64,000 nt of DNA from Blastocatellia bacterium (GTDB taxonomy: Bacteria > Acidobacteriota > Blastocatellia > UBA7656 > JADIYM01), in the NCBI GenBank assembly GCA_016705245.1, contig JADIYM010000008.1, forward strand, positions 124,001 to 188,000, given 5' to 3'. This document shows, piece after piece, positions 38,544 through 46,947 of the stretch (within the stretch, counting starts at the first letter, position 1; every line of letters begins with the position of its first letter). The notes beneath the pieces were generated by a model, which was not told where the DNA came from, searched no databases, and was given only the letters and a program-made list of their open reading frames with translations. A program made the translations under genes and the position numbers.

Positions 38544-39734
38544 TCACTGGACCTTCGACACGATGGACGCGACGGCCGCGTCGAGCGCCGGATCCGTGCC
38601 GGCAAGGTATGCAGCGCGTGTTTCGGACGCGACGACGTCCGGCACGACCCCGCGTCCTTCGAGGAGCACACCATTCGGTGTCTTGAAGTCGGCGACCGCG
38701 TACTGGAAGACCGCTCCGTTTGGCAGCTTCTCGATCACGGACGGGAGCACGGCGCCGAGCGTCCGCTCGCCGACCACCGTCGCCCGGCCCATCTCCTGCA
38801 GTGCGCCAGCAAGAATCTCGGAGGTGCTGGCGCTCCCCTCATCGGTGAGGAAGACGATCTTCCCGCCGTAGCTCCACGACTGCTTGTAGGTCACGAAGCG
38901 GATCTCTCCGCGCCTCAGCTTCATCGTGCCAAGGCTCAGATTCCGATCGACGAGCAATGAGGCGACGCCCGGCGCCATCTGGCCGATGCCGCCCGGGTTG
39001 TCGCGCAGGTCGATCACGATTCCCGTCGTGTCGCGAAGGCACTCGATTTCGCGGCGAATCTGGTCCATGAGCACGGGCATGAAGAAATTGAAGCGGATGT
39101 ACCCGATGTTTCCCGGAAGGGTTCGCGATTCGAAGCTCACGAGCACCGACGGCATCTCGCCGAATCGGACCGGCTTGCCTGGTGTGTCAGAGCGGACGAC
39201 CGTGGTCGTCCTCGGCGCGTCGTCGGCATCGAGGTACGCAACGTCAACAGGGGTCCCGGGCATGCCGCCGAGCATGGCCGTCACGGCTCGCCGTATCGCG
39301 AGTCTCTTCATCGTCGCAGGTCTGTCGGACGAAGAAATTCTCGCCACGAGCTCTCCGAGGTCGGTCGTGCCAATTCGTGTGAGCACGAAGCCAGGACGAA
39401 TACCCGCCTCGCTTGCGGCGCGGCCCTCCGCGACAGTCGTCACGACCGGCCGTCCCTCGATGAGCCGCACCGTCATTCCCGCATCGCCTCCCCAGGCCGA
39501 TCCGGTCGTGTCGAGCTTCGTGTCGAGGACTGCCTGCGGCGGCATGACGGCAAGGTGCGATACCTTGAGCTCGCCGAGCATCGAGTTCAGGACCGGGTAA
39601 AGGTCGGCATCGTTCTCGACAGCGGCAACCCGGGGCGCGTAACGAACGCGGACGGCCTGCCAGTCAACGCCGTTGAATGTCGGGTCGTAGAACCTCTCGT
39701 TTACGATCTTCCAGACGGTCTCGAACGTGGCCAT
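38544..39734 (-). CDS. S41-family C-terminal-processing protease, N-terminally truncated
   Basis: About 396 residues. An N-terminal helical cap (ATFETVWKIVNERFYDPTFNGVDW), a PDZ-like domain (about 75-180) and the S41 catalytic domain with Ser in DEGSASTSEILAGALQ and a following Lys/Gln-containing segment (VGERTLGAVLPS). These proteases are normally exported. Here no signal peptide precedes the cap: ATG 39734 opens directly at MATFETVW, and the frame further upstream translates repeat DNA twice (IWLSAPRLWC and IRLSAPRLLC). The simplest reading is that repeat DNA has replaced the original 5' end, so export and function are doubtful. Confidence 0.8.
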   Translation of the reverse strand: MATFETVWKIVNERFYDPTFNGVDWQAVRVRYAPRVAAVENDADLYPVLNSMLGELKVSHLAVMPPQAVLDTKLDTTGSAWGGDAGMTVRLIEGRPVVTTVAEGRAASEAGIRPGFVLTRIGTTDLGELVARISSSDRPATMKRLAIRRAVTAMLGGMPGTPVDVAYLDADDAPRTTTVVRSDTPGKPVRFGEMPSVLVSFESRTLPGNIGYIRFNFFMPVLMDQIRREIECLRDTTGIVIDLRDNPGGIGQMAPGVASLLVDRNLSLGTMKLRRGEIRFVTYKQSWSYGGKIVFLTDEGSASTSEILAGALQEMGRATVVGERTLGAVLPSVIEKLPNGAVFQYAVADFKTPNGVLLEGRGVVPDVVASETRAAYLAGTDPALDAAVASIVSKVQ

Positions 39735-39770
39735 GCGAGCCGCGGCGGCGTCGGAAGCAACCGAACTCGG

Positions 39771-40024
39771 GCACAAGAGTCGTGGAGCTGACAACCGGAT
39801 CGCTCCACGCATCTCTCTCGGTGAGGGCGCGCCTGCTTGACGTCTGCCCGTCAAAACAAACCATCGTTGACCCAGAACCCCGAGCGCAGCGAGGGGCCGA
39901 CCTGTGCACCAGAGTCGTGGAGCGGACAACCAGATTCCACAGCCCAACTCTCTGGGGCGTGTGTTCCGCCGTCGCCGCGGTTCGGGGTCAAACGTTCGCT
40001 ACCGTCGGCCCGTCAAGACAAACC
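39771..40024 (+). repeat. Tandemly arranged direct repeats upstream of the S41 gene
   Basis: GCACAAGAGTCGTGGAGCTG (39771 on) recurs as GCACCAGAGTCGTGGAGCGG (39906 on), 26 bp with two mismatches. CGTCTGCCCGTCAAAACAAA (39841 on) recurs as CGTCGGCCCGTCAAGACAAA (40003 on). Together they form two copies of a composite unit of roughly 90-120 bp. CCCCGAGCGCAGCGAGGGG lies between them. This is all that the 352-bp gap between the S41 gene and mazG holds, apart from the mazG promoter. Confidence 0.75.
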
Positions 40025-40073
40025 CGTGGCGCTACGTTTCTCTTTCGGTGAGGCCGTCCGTCGGCGGCCTCTG

Positions 40074-40079
40074 TATACT
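40074..40079 (+). promoter_or_regulatory. -10 element of a probably leaderless mazG transcript
   Basis: TATACT ends only 7 nt before the mazG ATG at 40087, so the transcript would start at or beside the start codon. No Shine-Dalgarno site is present. The -35 region (about 40051) is poor. Confidence 0.45.
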
Positions 40080-40086
40080 CGGCCGC

Positions 40087-40887
40087 ATGGAGAAGAAGCG
40101 GTTTGAGGACCTCGTTGCACTCGTCGCGCGCCTGCGCGCGCCGGGAGGGTGCCCCTGGGATCACGAGCAGACGCTCGAGACGCTCCGGCCAATGATCGTC
40201 GAGGAAGCGTACGAGGTCGTCGAGGCGATCGAGGACGGCACGGCCCACGAGCTCGCCGGCGAGCTCGGAGACTTGCTCTTTCAGGTCGTCTTCGCGGCTC
40301 GGATTGCCGCGGACACCGACGCCTTCGACATCGACGACGTCGTGACAGCGATTCACACGAAGATGGTCCGTCGACATCCGCACGTCTTCGGCGACGCGGA
40401 GATCGCAACAGCCGATGAAGTACTCAAGAACTGGGACGAGCTGAAACGCAAGGAGCGAGCCGAGGCTGGTGTTTCATCGCCCAAGGGCCTGCTCGACGGC
40501 GTCAGCAGTCACTTGCCAGCGCTGCTCGAGGCCTTCAGTCTGACAGACCGGGCATCGCGAGTCGGTTTCGATTGGCCTTCCGTCGAACCGGTCTTCGCCA
40601 AGCTGCACGAGGAGATCGGCGAACTTCGCGCCGAAATCGACGCCGTCTCTCCGGACCGTGCGCGCATTGAAGCCGAGCTCGGCGACCTGCTCTTCGCCGC
40701 CGTAAACGTGGCCCGAAAGCTCGGCGTTGATCCCGAAACCTCACTCAAGCGTTCGAACCGGAGTTTCCGGCGCCGATTCGCTCACGTCGAGCGGCAACTC
40801 GAGTCCGGCGGCCGCACGACTAAGGACGCAACGCTCGAGGAGATGGACGCGCTCTGGGATCAGGCGAAGGCGGCTGAACGGACATAG
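40087..40887 (+). CDS. mazG: Nucleoside triphosphate pyrophosphohydrolase MazG
   Basis: 266 residues with two tandem MazG domains, the full-length arrangement. First domain: CPWDHEQTLETLRPMIVEEAYEV and ELAGELGDLLFQVVF (EExxE and ExxD metal motifs); second: LHEEIGELRAEID and ELGDLLFAAVNVARKL. The enzyme removes non-canonical nucleotides and lowers alarmone levels by hydrolysing NTPs to NMP and pyrophosphate. The ATG at 40087 sits 7 nt after a TATACT box, implying a leaderless mRNA. The frame open to 39904 only reads repeat DNA. Followed by the molybdoenzyme operon, 67 bp on. Confidence 0.95.
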   Translation: MEKKRFEDLVALVARLRAPGGCPWDHEQTLETLRPMIVEEAYEVVEAIEDGTAHELAGELGDLLFQVVFAARIAADTDAFDIDDVVTAIHTKMVRRHPHVFGDAEIATADEVLKNWDELKRKERAEAGVSSPKGLLDGVSSHLPALLEAFSLTDRASRVGFDWPSVEPVFAKLHEEIGELRAEIDAVSPDRARIEAELGDLLFAAVNVARKLGVDPETSLKRSNRSFRRRFAHVERQLESGGRTTKDATLEEMDALWDQAKAAERT

Positions 40888-40954
40888 TGATCGCGGGTGA
40901 CAGAACCCGAGCAACTGTGTTTATCTGCGTCCACCGCGGTCCCATCCACCTCCT

Positions 40955-42493
40955 ATGAAACTCGCGAAGATCATCGACAACACCCGATGCATCGGGTGCC
41001 ACGCGTGCACGACGGCGTGCAAGTCCGAGAACGAAGTCCCGATCGGCGTCGACCGTACGCGTGTCAAATACGTCGAGACCGGGGTGTTTCCGAACGCGCG
41101 CCGTCATTTCCAGGTCACGCGCTGCAATCAATGCGAACATCCGCCGTGCGTCTACATCTGCCCCGTCACGGCGATGTACCAGCGTCCGGATGGCCTCGTC
41201 GAGTTCGACCAGGATGCGTGCATAGGATGCCGGGCGTGCATGGCCGCGTGCCCGTACGACGCCGTCTACATCGATCCGGAATCGCACTCGGCCGCGAAGT
41301 GCCACTTCTGCGCGCACCGGCTCGAGCTCGATTTGCAGCCGGCATGCGTCGTCGTCTGTCCCGAGGAAGCCATCATCATCGGCGACCTCGACGACCCCGA
41401 GAGCGTCGTGTCGAGGCGCATTGCCCGCGAAGGAGCACAGGTCCGAAAGCCCGAGCTTGGAACGAGTCCGAAGCTCTTCTACATTGGCGGCAGCCACGTG
41501 ACGCTGAGGCCCGAAGCTGCCGCCCGCCCCGACGGCGATATCTTCATGTGGGCATCGCAGCGCGGCGATGAGACGGTTGGCCGCGGGGCCGGGAACGTCG
41601 CATCGACGCTGCTCGCCTACGATACCGCCCACGTCATTCCCTGGGGCGTCGACGTCGCGCTCTACATGTGGACGAAGTCGCTGTCGGCGGGAGCGCTTCT
41701 CGTTGCGGCGCTCGCGCTCGTCTCGGGACATCTGGCGGGCTCGACGCTCGTCCGCATCGCGGCGCCGATTCTCGCGATTCTGTTCCTCGCCGTGACACTC
41801 GTCCTGCTCGTGATCGACCTCGAGCATCCGAAGAAGTTCTACACGATCCTCACGCGGCCGCAGTGGAAGTCCTGGCTCGTGCGCGGAGCCGTCATCCTGA
41901 CGGCGTTCGGCGCGCTCGCTGGAATCTGGATGATCGCCGGATTCGCCGCGCAGTGGCTGCCGATTTCGACACTGTGGTGGCTGTCGTGGCCGATGCTCGT
42001 AGCGGCGTCACTGGCGGCCTGCTACACGGCGTTCCTGCTTGCGCAGGCCACGGGACGCGAGCTCTGGTCTTCTCCGCTCGCTGCCCCGCACCTCATCGTG
42101 CAGTCCGCGCTGGCCGGCAGTGGCGCTCTCATCATGGTCGTGGCGGCGCTCGATGCGCCGGGCTCGGGCATTGCGTCGGCGAGCGACATCGAGTGGCTCG
42201 GCAACGTCTTCGTCGTGTCGCTCTTGACGCACGTCGTCTTCGTTGTCGCGGAGCTCTTCATGCCTCACAGGTCGACACACGTGGCGCGTGCCGTCGACAC
42301 TGTCGTGAAAGGGAAATACGCCACCGAGTTCTGGGTCGGAGTCGTGATCGTCGGCGTCGTCCTGCCGCTTGTGCTGGTGATGATCGGTACGACCGGCATT
42401 GCGTGGGCGCTCGCCGCGGCGATCGCGTTGATCGGGCTGTACGTGTGGGAGTACGTGTGGGTGTTTGCGGGACAGTCGGTTCCGCTCAGCTGA
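40955..42493 (+). CDS. Fused 4Fe-4S ferredoxin and NrfD/PsrC membrane subunit
   Basis: 512 residues. The N-terminal third (about 1-175) carries four cluster motifs of the DmsB/PsrB type: CIGCHACTTACKSEN, CNQCEHPPCVYICP, CIGCRACMAACPYDA and CHFCAHRLELDLQPACVVVCP. The remaining residues (about 230-505) form 8-9 transmembrane helices with the NrfD/PsrC signature LVIDLEHPKKFYTILTRPQW. There is no signal peptide, so the Fe-S domain should face the cytoplasm. The fusion places electron wiring and quinone site on one chain, to serve the catalytic subunit encoded 160 bp downstream. Confidence 0.9.
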   Translation: MKLAKIIDNTRCIGCHACTTACKSENEVPIGVDRTRVKYVETGVFPNARRHFQVTRCNQCEHPPCVYICPVTAMYQRPDGLVEFDQDACIGCRACMAACPYDAVYIDPESHSAAKCHFCAHRLELDLQPACVVVCPEEAIIIGDLDDPESVVSRRIAREGAQVRKPELGTSPKLFYIGGSHVTLRPEAAARPDGDIFMWASQRGDETVGRGAGNVASTLLAYDTAHVIPWGVDVALYMWTKSLSAGALLVAALALVSGHLAGSTLVRIAAPILAILFLAVTLVLLVIDLEHPKKFYTILTRPQWKSWLVRGAVILTAFGALAGIWMIAGFAAQWLPISTLWWLSWPMLVAASLAACYTAFLLAQATGRELWSSPLAAPHLIVQSALAGSGALIMVVAALDAPGSGIASASDIEWLGNVFVVSLLTHVVFVVAELFMPHRSTHVARAVDTVVKGKYATEFWVGVVIVGVVLPLVLVMIGTTGIAWALAAAIALIGLYVWEYVWVFAGQSVPLS

Positions 42494-42518
42494 ATGGCGA
42501 GTGTTGGAAGAGGTTGAA

Positions 42519-42605
42519 GCCGTGGGCATACAGAGAGCACGGAGGCACGGAGAGCCCATAGGGCCTGTGAACTCTGTGTCTTTGTGTTCTCTGTATGCCC
42601 ACGGC
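42519..42605. repeat. Inverted repeat before the molybdoenzyme catalytic gene
   Basis: Arms 42519-42553 and 42571-42605 pair over about 35 bp with some mismatches; the ends GCCGTGGGCATACAGAGA are perfect. The centre holds the small palindrome GCCCATAGGGC. It lies inside the two-gene molybdoenzyme operon, between the NrfD fusion and the catalytic subunit. Confidence 0.8.
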
Positions 42606-42652
42606 AATCTTCGCTTCGTCATGAACCAGGAGTCGCGAATCAGGGGACGTCG

Positions 42653-45475
42653 ATGAGTACAGAGAGCAAGAAACACTTCGTTCGGCCGGCAACGGGTCCG
42701 AACTCGACGTACCCCCCTCCAGACAGGTGGGACGATTGGGTCGAATACGATTCGAAGTCGTGGCCGAAGCGCGTCGCGAAGCGCTACATGCTCGTTCCGA
42801 CGCTCTGCTTCAATTGCGAGGCAGCGTGCGGACTGCTCGCCTACGTCGACCGGGAAACGCTTGAGATCCGCAAACTCGAGGGCAATCCCGTTCATCCCGG
42901 CAGCCGAGGGCGAAACTGCGCGAAGGGCCCGGCGACGCTCAACCAACTCACGTCTCCCGATCGAATTTACCATCCGCTCAAGCGCGTCGGCGCGCGTGGC
43001 GAAGGGAAGTGGAAGCAGGTCTCGTGGGACGAGGCGCTCGACGACATTGCCGGCCGGATTCGCTTGGCGCTGCAGGAGAAGCGGCACAACGAGGTGATGT
43101 ACCACGTCGGCCGTCCCGGTGAGGACGGCTACATGTCGCGCGTCATCCAGTCGTGGGGCGTCGATGGCCACAACAGCCACACGAACGTCTGCTCGGCTGC
43201 AGCCCGGACCGGCTACGCCTTCTGGATGGGCGACGATCGTCCGTCACCCGACTATGCCAATGCGCGGTGCATCCTGCTCATTTCGGCGCACCTCGAGTCG
43301 GGGCATTACTTCAATCCGCACGCGCAGCGGATCATCGAGGGCAAGCAGAAGGGCGCGAAGCTCATCGTGCTCGACGTGCGACTCTCGAACACCGCGTCGT
43401 CCGCCGACCACTGGCTGTCGCCGTGGCCGGGTTCCGAGGCGGCCATCCTGCTCGCGATTGCGAAGATCCTGCTCGACACGAACCGAATCGACCGCGAGTT
43501 CATGCGTCGCTGGGTGAACTGGGAGGCGTATCTCGAGGCCATGCGACCGGAGCTTCCGAGAGAATTCGACGCATTCGTCGACGCGCTGCGCGACGCATAC
43601 GCCGAATACACACCCGAGTTCGCCGAAGCCGAAAGCCAGGTCGCGGCAGACACGATACGGACCATCGCCGAGCACGTGGCCAACGCCGGATCGGCGCTCT
43701 CGACCCACGTCTGGCGTTCGGCCGCCGCCGGGAACGAAGGCGGATGGATGGTCGCCCGCGCCTTGTTCTTCCTGAACGTGCTGACTGGAAGCGTCGGAAG
43801 CGTCGGCGGCGTCTCGCCGAACGTGTTTCACAAGTTCACTCCGGCGCCATTCAAGAAGCCGCCGTCACAGGACGTCTGGAACACGCTGACGTGGCCGGAA
43901 GACTATCCGCTCGCGCATCACGAAATGAGTTTCCTCACGCCGCACCTCATGCGCGAGCGCGGGCACAAGCTCGACGTCTACTTCACGCGGGTCTACAACC
44001 CTGTCTGGACGAACCCCGACGGCTTCACGTGGATCGAGGTGCTGCGCGACGAAGCAAAGGTCGGCTGCCACGTCGCGCTCACTCCGACGTGGAGCGAGAC
44101 GGCGTGGTGGGCGGACTACGTGCTCCCGATGGGCCACGGCCCGGAGCGCCACGACAACCAGAGCCAGGAAACGCACGCGGGAACGTGGGTCGGATTCCGC
44201 CAGCCTGTGCTTCGCGTGGCGCGCGAACGGCTGGGACTTCCGGTCACCGACTCGCGGGACGCGAATCCGGGTGAGGTCTGGGAAGAGGGCGAGTTCTGGA
44301 TCGAGCTCTCGTGGCGCATCGACCCGGACGGTTCCCTAGGTATCCGCAAGTTTTTCGAGTCGCCGTACCGTGAGGGAGAGAAAGTTGACATCCAGGAGTA
44401 CTACCGGTGGATGTTCGACAATTCGGTGCCGGGACTGCCGGAAAAGGCTGCCGCCGAGGGGCTCGACGCGCTCGGGTTCATGAAGAAATACGGCGTTTTC
44501 GAGGTCAAGCGAGACGTCTACGACGAGCAGCAGCACGCTCGCCCGCTTTCGGAGGTCGAGCGTGCGAACACGACGCTCGATCCGTCCACGGGAATCGTTC
44601 GAACTTCGACTGGGCAGGGCATCGGGTTGCAGATCGACGGCTCGCCAGTCGTCGGATTCCCAACGCCATCCCGCAAGCTCGAGATCTACTCTGCGACACT
44701 GGCCGAATGGGGCTGGCCGCAATACTCGGTGCCGACCTATATCCGCAGCCACGTTCACCACTCGGTCATCGAGCGGAACCGGAATGAGTTTGTGCTTATC
44801 CCGACTTTTCGGCTGCCGGTGATGATCCACACCCGGTCGAACAATGCGAAGTGGCTCGTCGAGATCGCGCACACTAATCCGCTCTGGCTCAATCCACTCG
44901 ATGCTCAGCGATTCGGACTCAGGACAGGTGACCTCGCGAAGGTCTCGACTGACATCGGGTATTTCGTCCTGAAGGTCTGGGTGACTGAAGGCATCCGTCC
45001 GGGCGTCGTTGCCTGCTCGCATCACATGGGCCGCTGGCGGCGCGACAACACGAGCCCGGAAGCGCCCGGCAACGACAAGTGGGGTTCGTCACTCGTTCGG
45101 ATCGATGAGGGCTCGGACGGAACGCGCAAGGTGACGAAGCTCGGAGGTGTCGAGGCGTTCGAGAGCCAGGACCCGGACTCGAAGCGCGTCTGGTGGGGAG
45201 ACGCGGGCGTCCATCAGAATCTGACCTTTCCAGTGCACCCGGACCCGGTCAGCGGTCAACATTGCTGGCACCAGCGCGTACGGATCGAACCGGCCGCCGG
45301 GCTAAGGGAAGGCGAGGTCTTCGTGGATCTGAAGCTCTCGGAAGCCGTGTATCGCGAGTGGCTTGCGAAGGCGGTGCCGGCGCAGGGAGAGCTGCGCCGG
45401 CCCCTGTGGCTGCATCGGCCGTACAAACCGACGGCCGCCGCTTACCGGAGGGTGCCGCCGGCGGCCGCCGACTGA
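42653..45475 (+). CDS. Molybdopterin oxidoreductase catalytic subunit (CISM/DMSO-reductase family)
   Basis: 940 residues. An N-terminal 4Fe-4S site is formed by Cys52, Cys55, Cys59 (CFNCEAAC) and Cys89 (GRNCAKG). The likely Mo ligand is Cys180 in HTNVCSAAARTGYAFW. Large Molybdopterin and C-terminal Molydop_binding domains follow (TPTWSETAWWADYVLP; LWLNPLDAQRFGLRTGD). AGGGGA precedes ATG 42653. No twin-arginine signal is visible. Together with the Fe-S/NrfD fusion it resembles polysulfide, thiosulfate or sulfite enzymes; the cytoplasmic layout is like SoeABC sulfite dehydrogenase, but the substrate is unproven. Its 3' end overlaps the convergent phosphoesterase gene. Confidence 0.9.
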   Translation: MSTESKKHFVRPATGPNSTYPPPDRWDDWVEYDSKSWPKRVAKRYMLVPTLCFNCEAACGLLAYVDRETLEIRKLEGNPVHPGSRGRNCAKGPATLNQLTSPDRIYHPLKRVGARGEGKWKQVSWDEALDDIAGRIRLALQEKRHNEVMYHVGRPGEDGYMSRVIQSWGVDGHNSHTNVCSAAARTGYAFWMGDDRPSPDYANARCILLISAHLESGHYFNPHAQRIIEGKQKGAKLIVLDVRLSNTASSADHWLSPWPGSEAAILLAIAKILLDTNRIDREFMRRWVNWEAYLEAMRPELPREFDAFVDALRDAYAEYTPEFAEAESQVAADTIRTIAEHVANAGSALSTHVWRSAAAGNEGGWMVARALFFLNVLTGSVGSVGGVSPNVFHKFTPAPFKKPPSQDVWNTLTWPEDYPLAHHEMSFLTPHLMRERGHKLDVYFTRVYNPVWTNPDGFTWIEVLRDEAKVGCHVALTPTWSETAWWADYVLPMGHGPERHDNQSQETHAGTWVGFRQPVLRVARERLGLPVTDSRDANPGEVWEEGEFWIELSWRIDPDGSLGIRKFFESPYREGEKVDIQEYYRWMFDNSVPGLPEKAAAEGLDALGFMKKYGVFEVKRDVYDEQQHARPLSEVERANTTLDPSTGIVRTSTGQGIGLQIDGSPVVGFPTPSRKLEIYSATLAEWGWPQYSVPTYIRSHVHHSVIERNRNEFVLIPTFRLPVMIHTRSNNAKWLVEIAHTNPLWLNPLDAQRFGLRTGDLAKVSTDIGYFVLKVWVTEGIRPGVVACSHHMGRWRRDNTSPEAPGNDKWGSSLVRIDEGSDGTRKVTKLGGVEAFESQDPDSKRVWWGDAGVHQNLTFPVHPDPVSGQHCWHQRVRIEPAAGLREGEVFVDLKLSEAVYREWLAKAVPAQGELRRPLWLHRPYKPTAAAYRRVPPAAAD

Positions 45476-46363
45476 AAGCGCGGGATCGAACCTGAGTAGA
45501 GTGTCTTCCCGGTGCTGTCAATCACTGTGTACTCGAGGACTTCCTCCGTCATTTTCATCGAAACGAAATGAAACGCCGCGTCGACTCCGAATTCGAGTCG
45601 CGGGTCCTTTTGATCGATGCCTCCAGGGTGGACCTTCCCGCCGCCGCCCGAGATCAGGTAGTGGACGCCGTCAACCGGCTTGAGCTTTGCGAAAAGTGCT
45701 CGTGCCGGTCATGACGACCTGGACACCGTGCTTCACAAAGATCGGAACGAGGGTCGCGACCAGTTCCTTGTCGTCACCGTGCCTGCTTCCCGGTGAGAAA
45801 GGCGGGTGGTGCGGAAAGACGATCTTCCACTTCGCCGTCGAGGCCGCCAGCGCAGAGTCGAGCCACGCGAGTTGAGATCGATCCGCCCGTTCCGAGTGCG
45901 GCGTCGAGTTGTACGTGAAGAACTCGACGAGGTCTCCGGCCGGCTTGAAGCTGTATGCGCTCTTGCCGTTCATGTTGAACGGCGCGAAGGTCGTCTGCTC
46001 GTTCGCACTCTTCTGGTCGTGATTCCCGAGGGTCGCGTAGAAGCGGACACCACGGTCGAGCAGCGGCTTGTACGGCACGTCGAAGATCAACTGGCGACGC
46101 TTTGGCCAGTTACCTCCGTAGAGGTTGTCGCCAAGCATCAGCACGAACCCGTACCCGACGCGATCGTGTTCGGCGACCATCTGTCGCGCGACCTCGTACT
46201 GCTTGTCCTCGCCCGTTCCCTGATCGCCGATGACGGCGAAGCGGATGGAGGCCGGTGCCGCGGACTGCGGCGGCGGCGTGTGGGCTTGATCCTGCGTCCC
46301 GGCCGTCGCGGCGGCCAGTGATGTCGCGACCAGAATTATCAGAAGGCGAAGTGTTCGATACAT
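45442..46363 (-). CDS. Secreted metallophosphoesterase (purple acid phosphatase-like, frameshifted)
   Basis: About 307 residues after repair. Signal peptide (MYRTLRLLIILVATSLAAATAG), then calcineurin-like motifs: FAVIGDQGTG, LGDNLYGG, YATLGNHDQ and FPHHPPF. The open frame stops at 45671 shortly after VVMTG. Two missing bases there (one in GGCAC, one in ACTTTTCGC) would give GHEHFFAKLKPVDG, the metal-binding GHEH box; the sequence then continues in frame as HYLISGGGGKVHPGG to a stop at 45442-45444. That C-terminal part has no start codon of its own. A Tartrate-resistant-acid-phosphatase role is likely. It overlaps the convergent molybdoenzyme gene by 34 bp. Confidence 0.8.
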
Positions 46364-46486
46364 CAATCCCTTGTCCCCTTGTTTTTTCGCATGCCGCAGC
46401 CGGCACGACATCCAGACATTCTAGCTTGAATTGAAGGATGTTGCGGAGGGTGGGTCGGGCCGGGCCACCGTCAGCAGGCCTGCTGG

Positions 46487-46721
46487 CTGAACGAAACCGC
46501 TGCGCCGGTAGAAGAGGGCGGATCCCCCACGACGAGTCTGGGGTTTCAGGAACCTGGTTGTGCACGGTGCAAGTGGTCCCCGTCTCTCCCGTTTTTGAGC
46601 CGCGAGCGGTAGCGAGCGTCCCACGGACAGTCGACCGGTTCCGATCACTTCTGTCCTTCCGCCACGACGAGTCTGCGGTTTCAGGAACCGTCCGTGGGAC
46701 GCTCGCTACCGCTCGCGGCTC
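46487..46721. repeat. Repeat cluster with a perfect 32-bp inverted repeat
   Basis: Contains copy 2 of the 19-bp repeat (46487-46505), the 28-bp direct repeat CCACGACGAGTCTGSGGTTT... at 46527-46554 and 46662-46689 (one mismatch), and a perfect 32-bp inverted repeat, GAGCCGCGAGCGGTAGCGAG... at 46597-46628 against 46690-46721. The 584-bp gap 46364-46947 holds this cluster and otherwise no gene. Confidence 0.85.
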
Positions 46722-46904
46722 AAGGAACGGGGAAAGGGGACCGGGGACCCGAAAGTCAGCGTGACCCGCAGGGCAACTCGGCACAACCCTCTTGCGTCGG
46801 ACCGACGCCTCGGGAATTGCGGTTGCAATTCGGCCATACGAGGCGCAGACTCCGTCCAGTTTTTCCCGTCGGGACCACGAGCAATCGGCCCGGCAATCTC
46901 GATG

Positions 46905-46923
46905 GCGGACCGTTCTGGTCCGC
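46905..46923 (+). promoter_or_regulatory. Short hairpin just before the ribosome site
   Basis: GCGGACC-GTTCT-GGTCCGC forms a 7-bp perfect stem-loop ending 7 nt before AAAGGAG of the next gene. It may act as a leader hairpin or operator; nothing more can be said. Confidence 0.35.
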
Positions 46924-46947
46924 GTTCCACAAAGGAGACAGGTCATT

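Noticed and set aside
42008..43180. 390-codon minus-strand frame across the NrfD/molybdoenzyme junction
   Set aside because: Runs antisense through two clear genes and the repeat; no recognisable domain.
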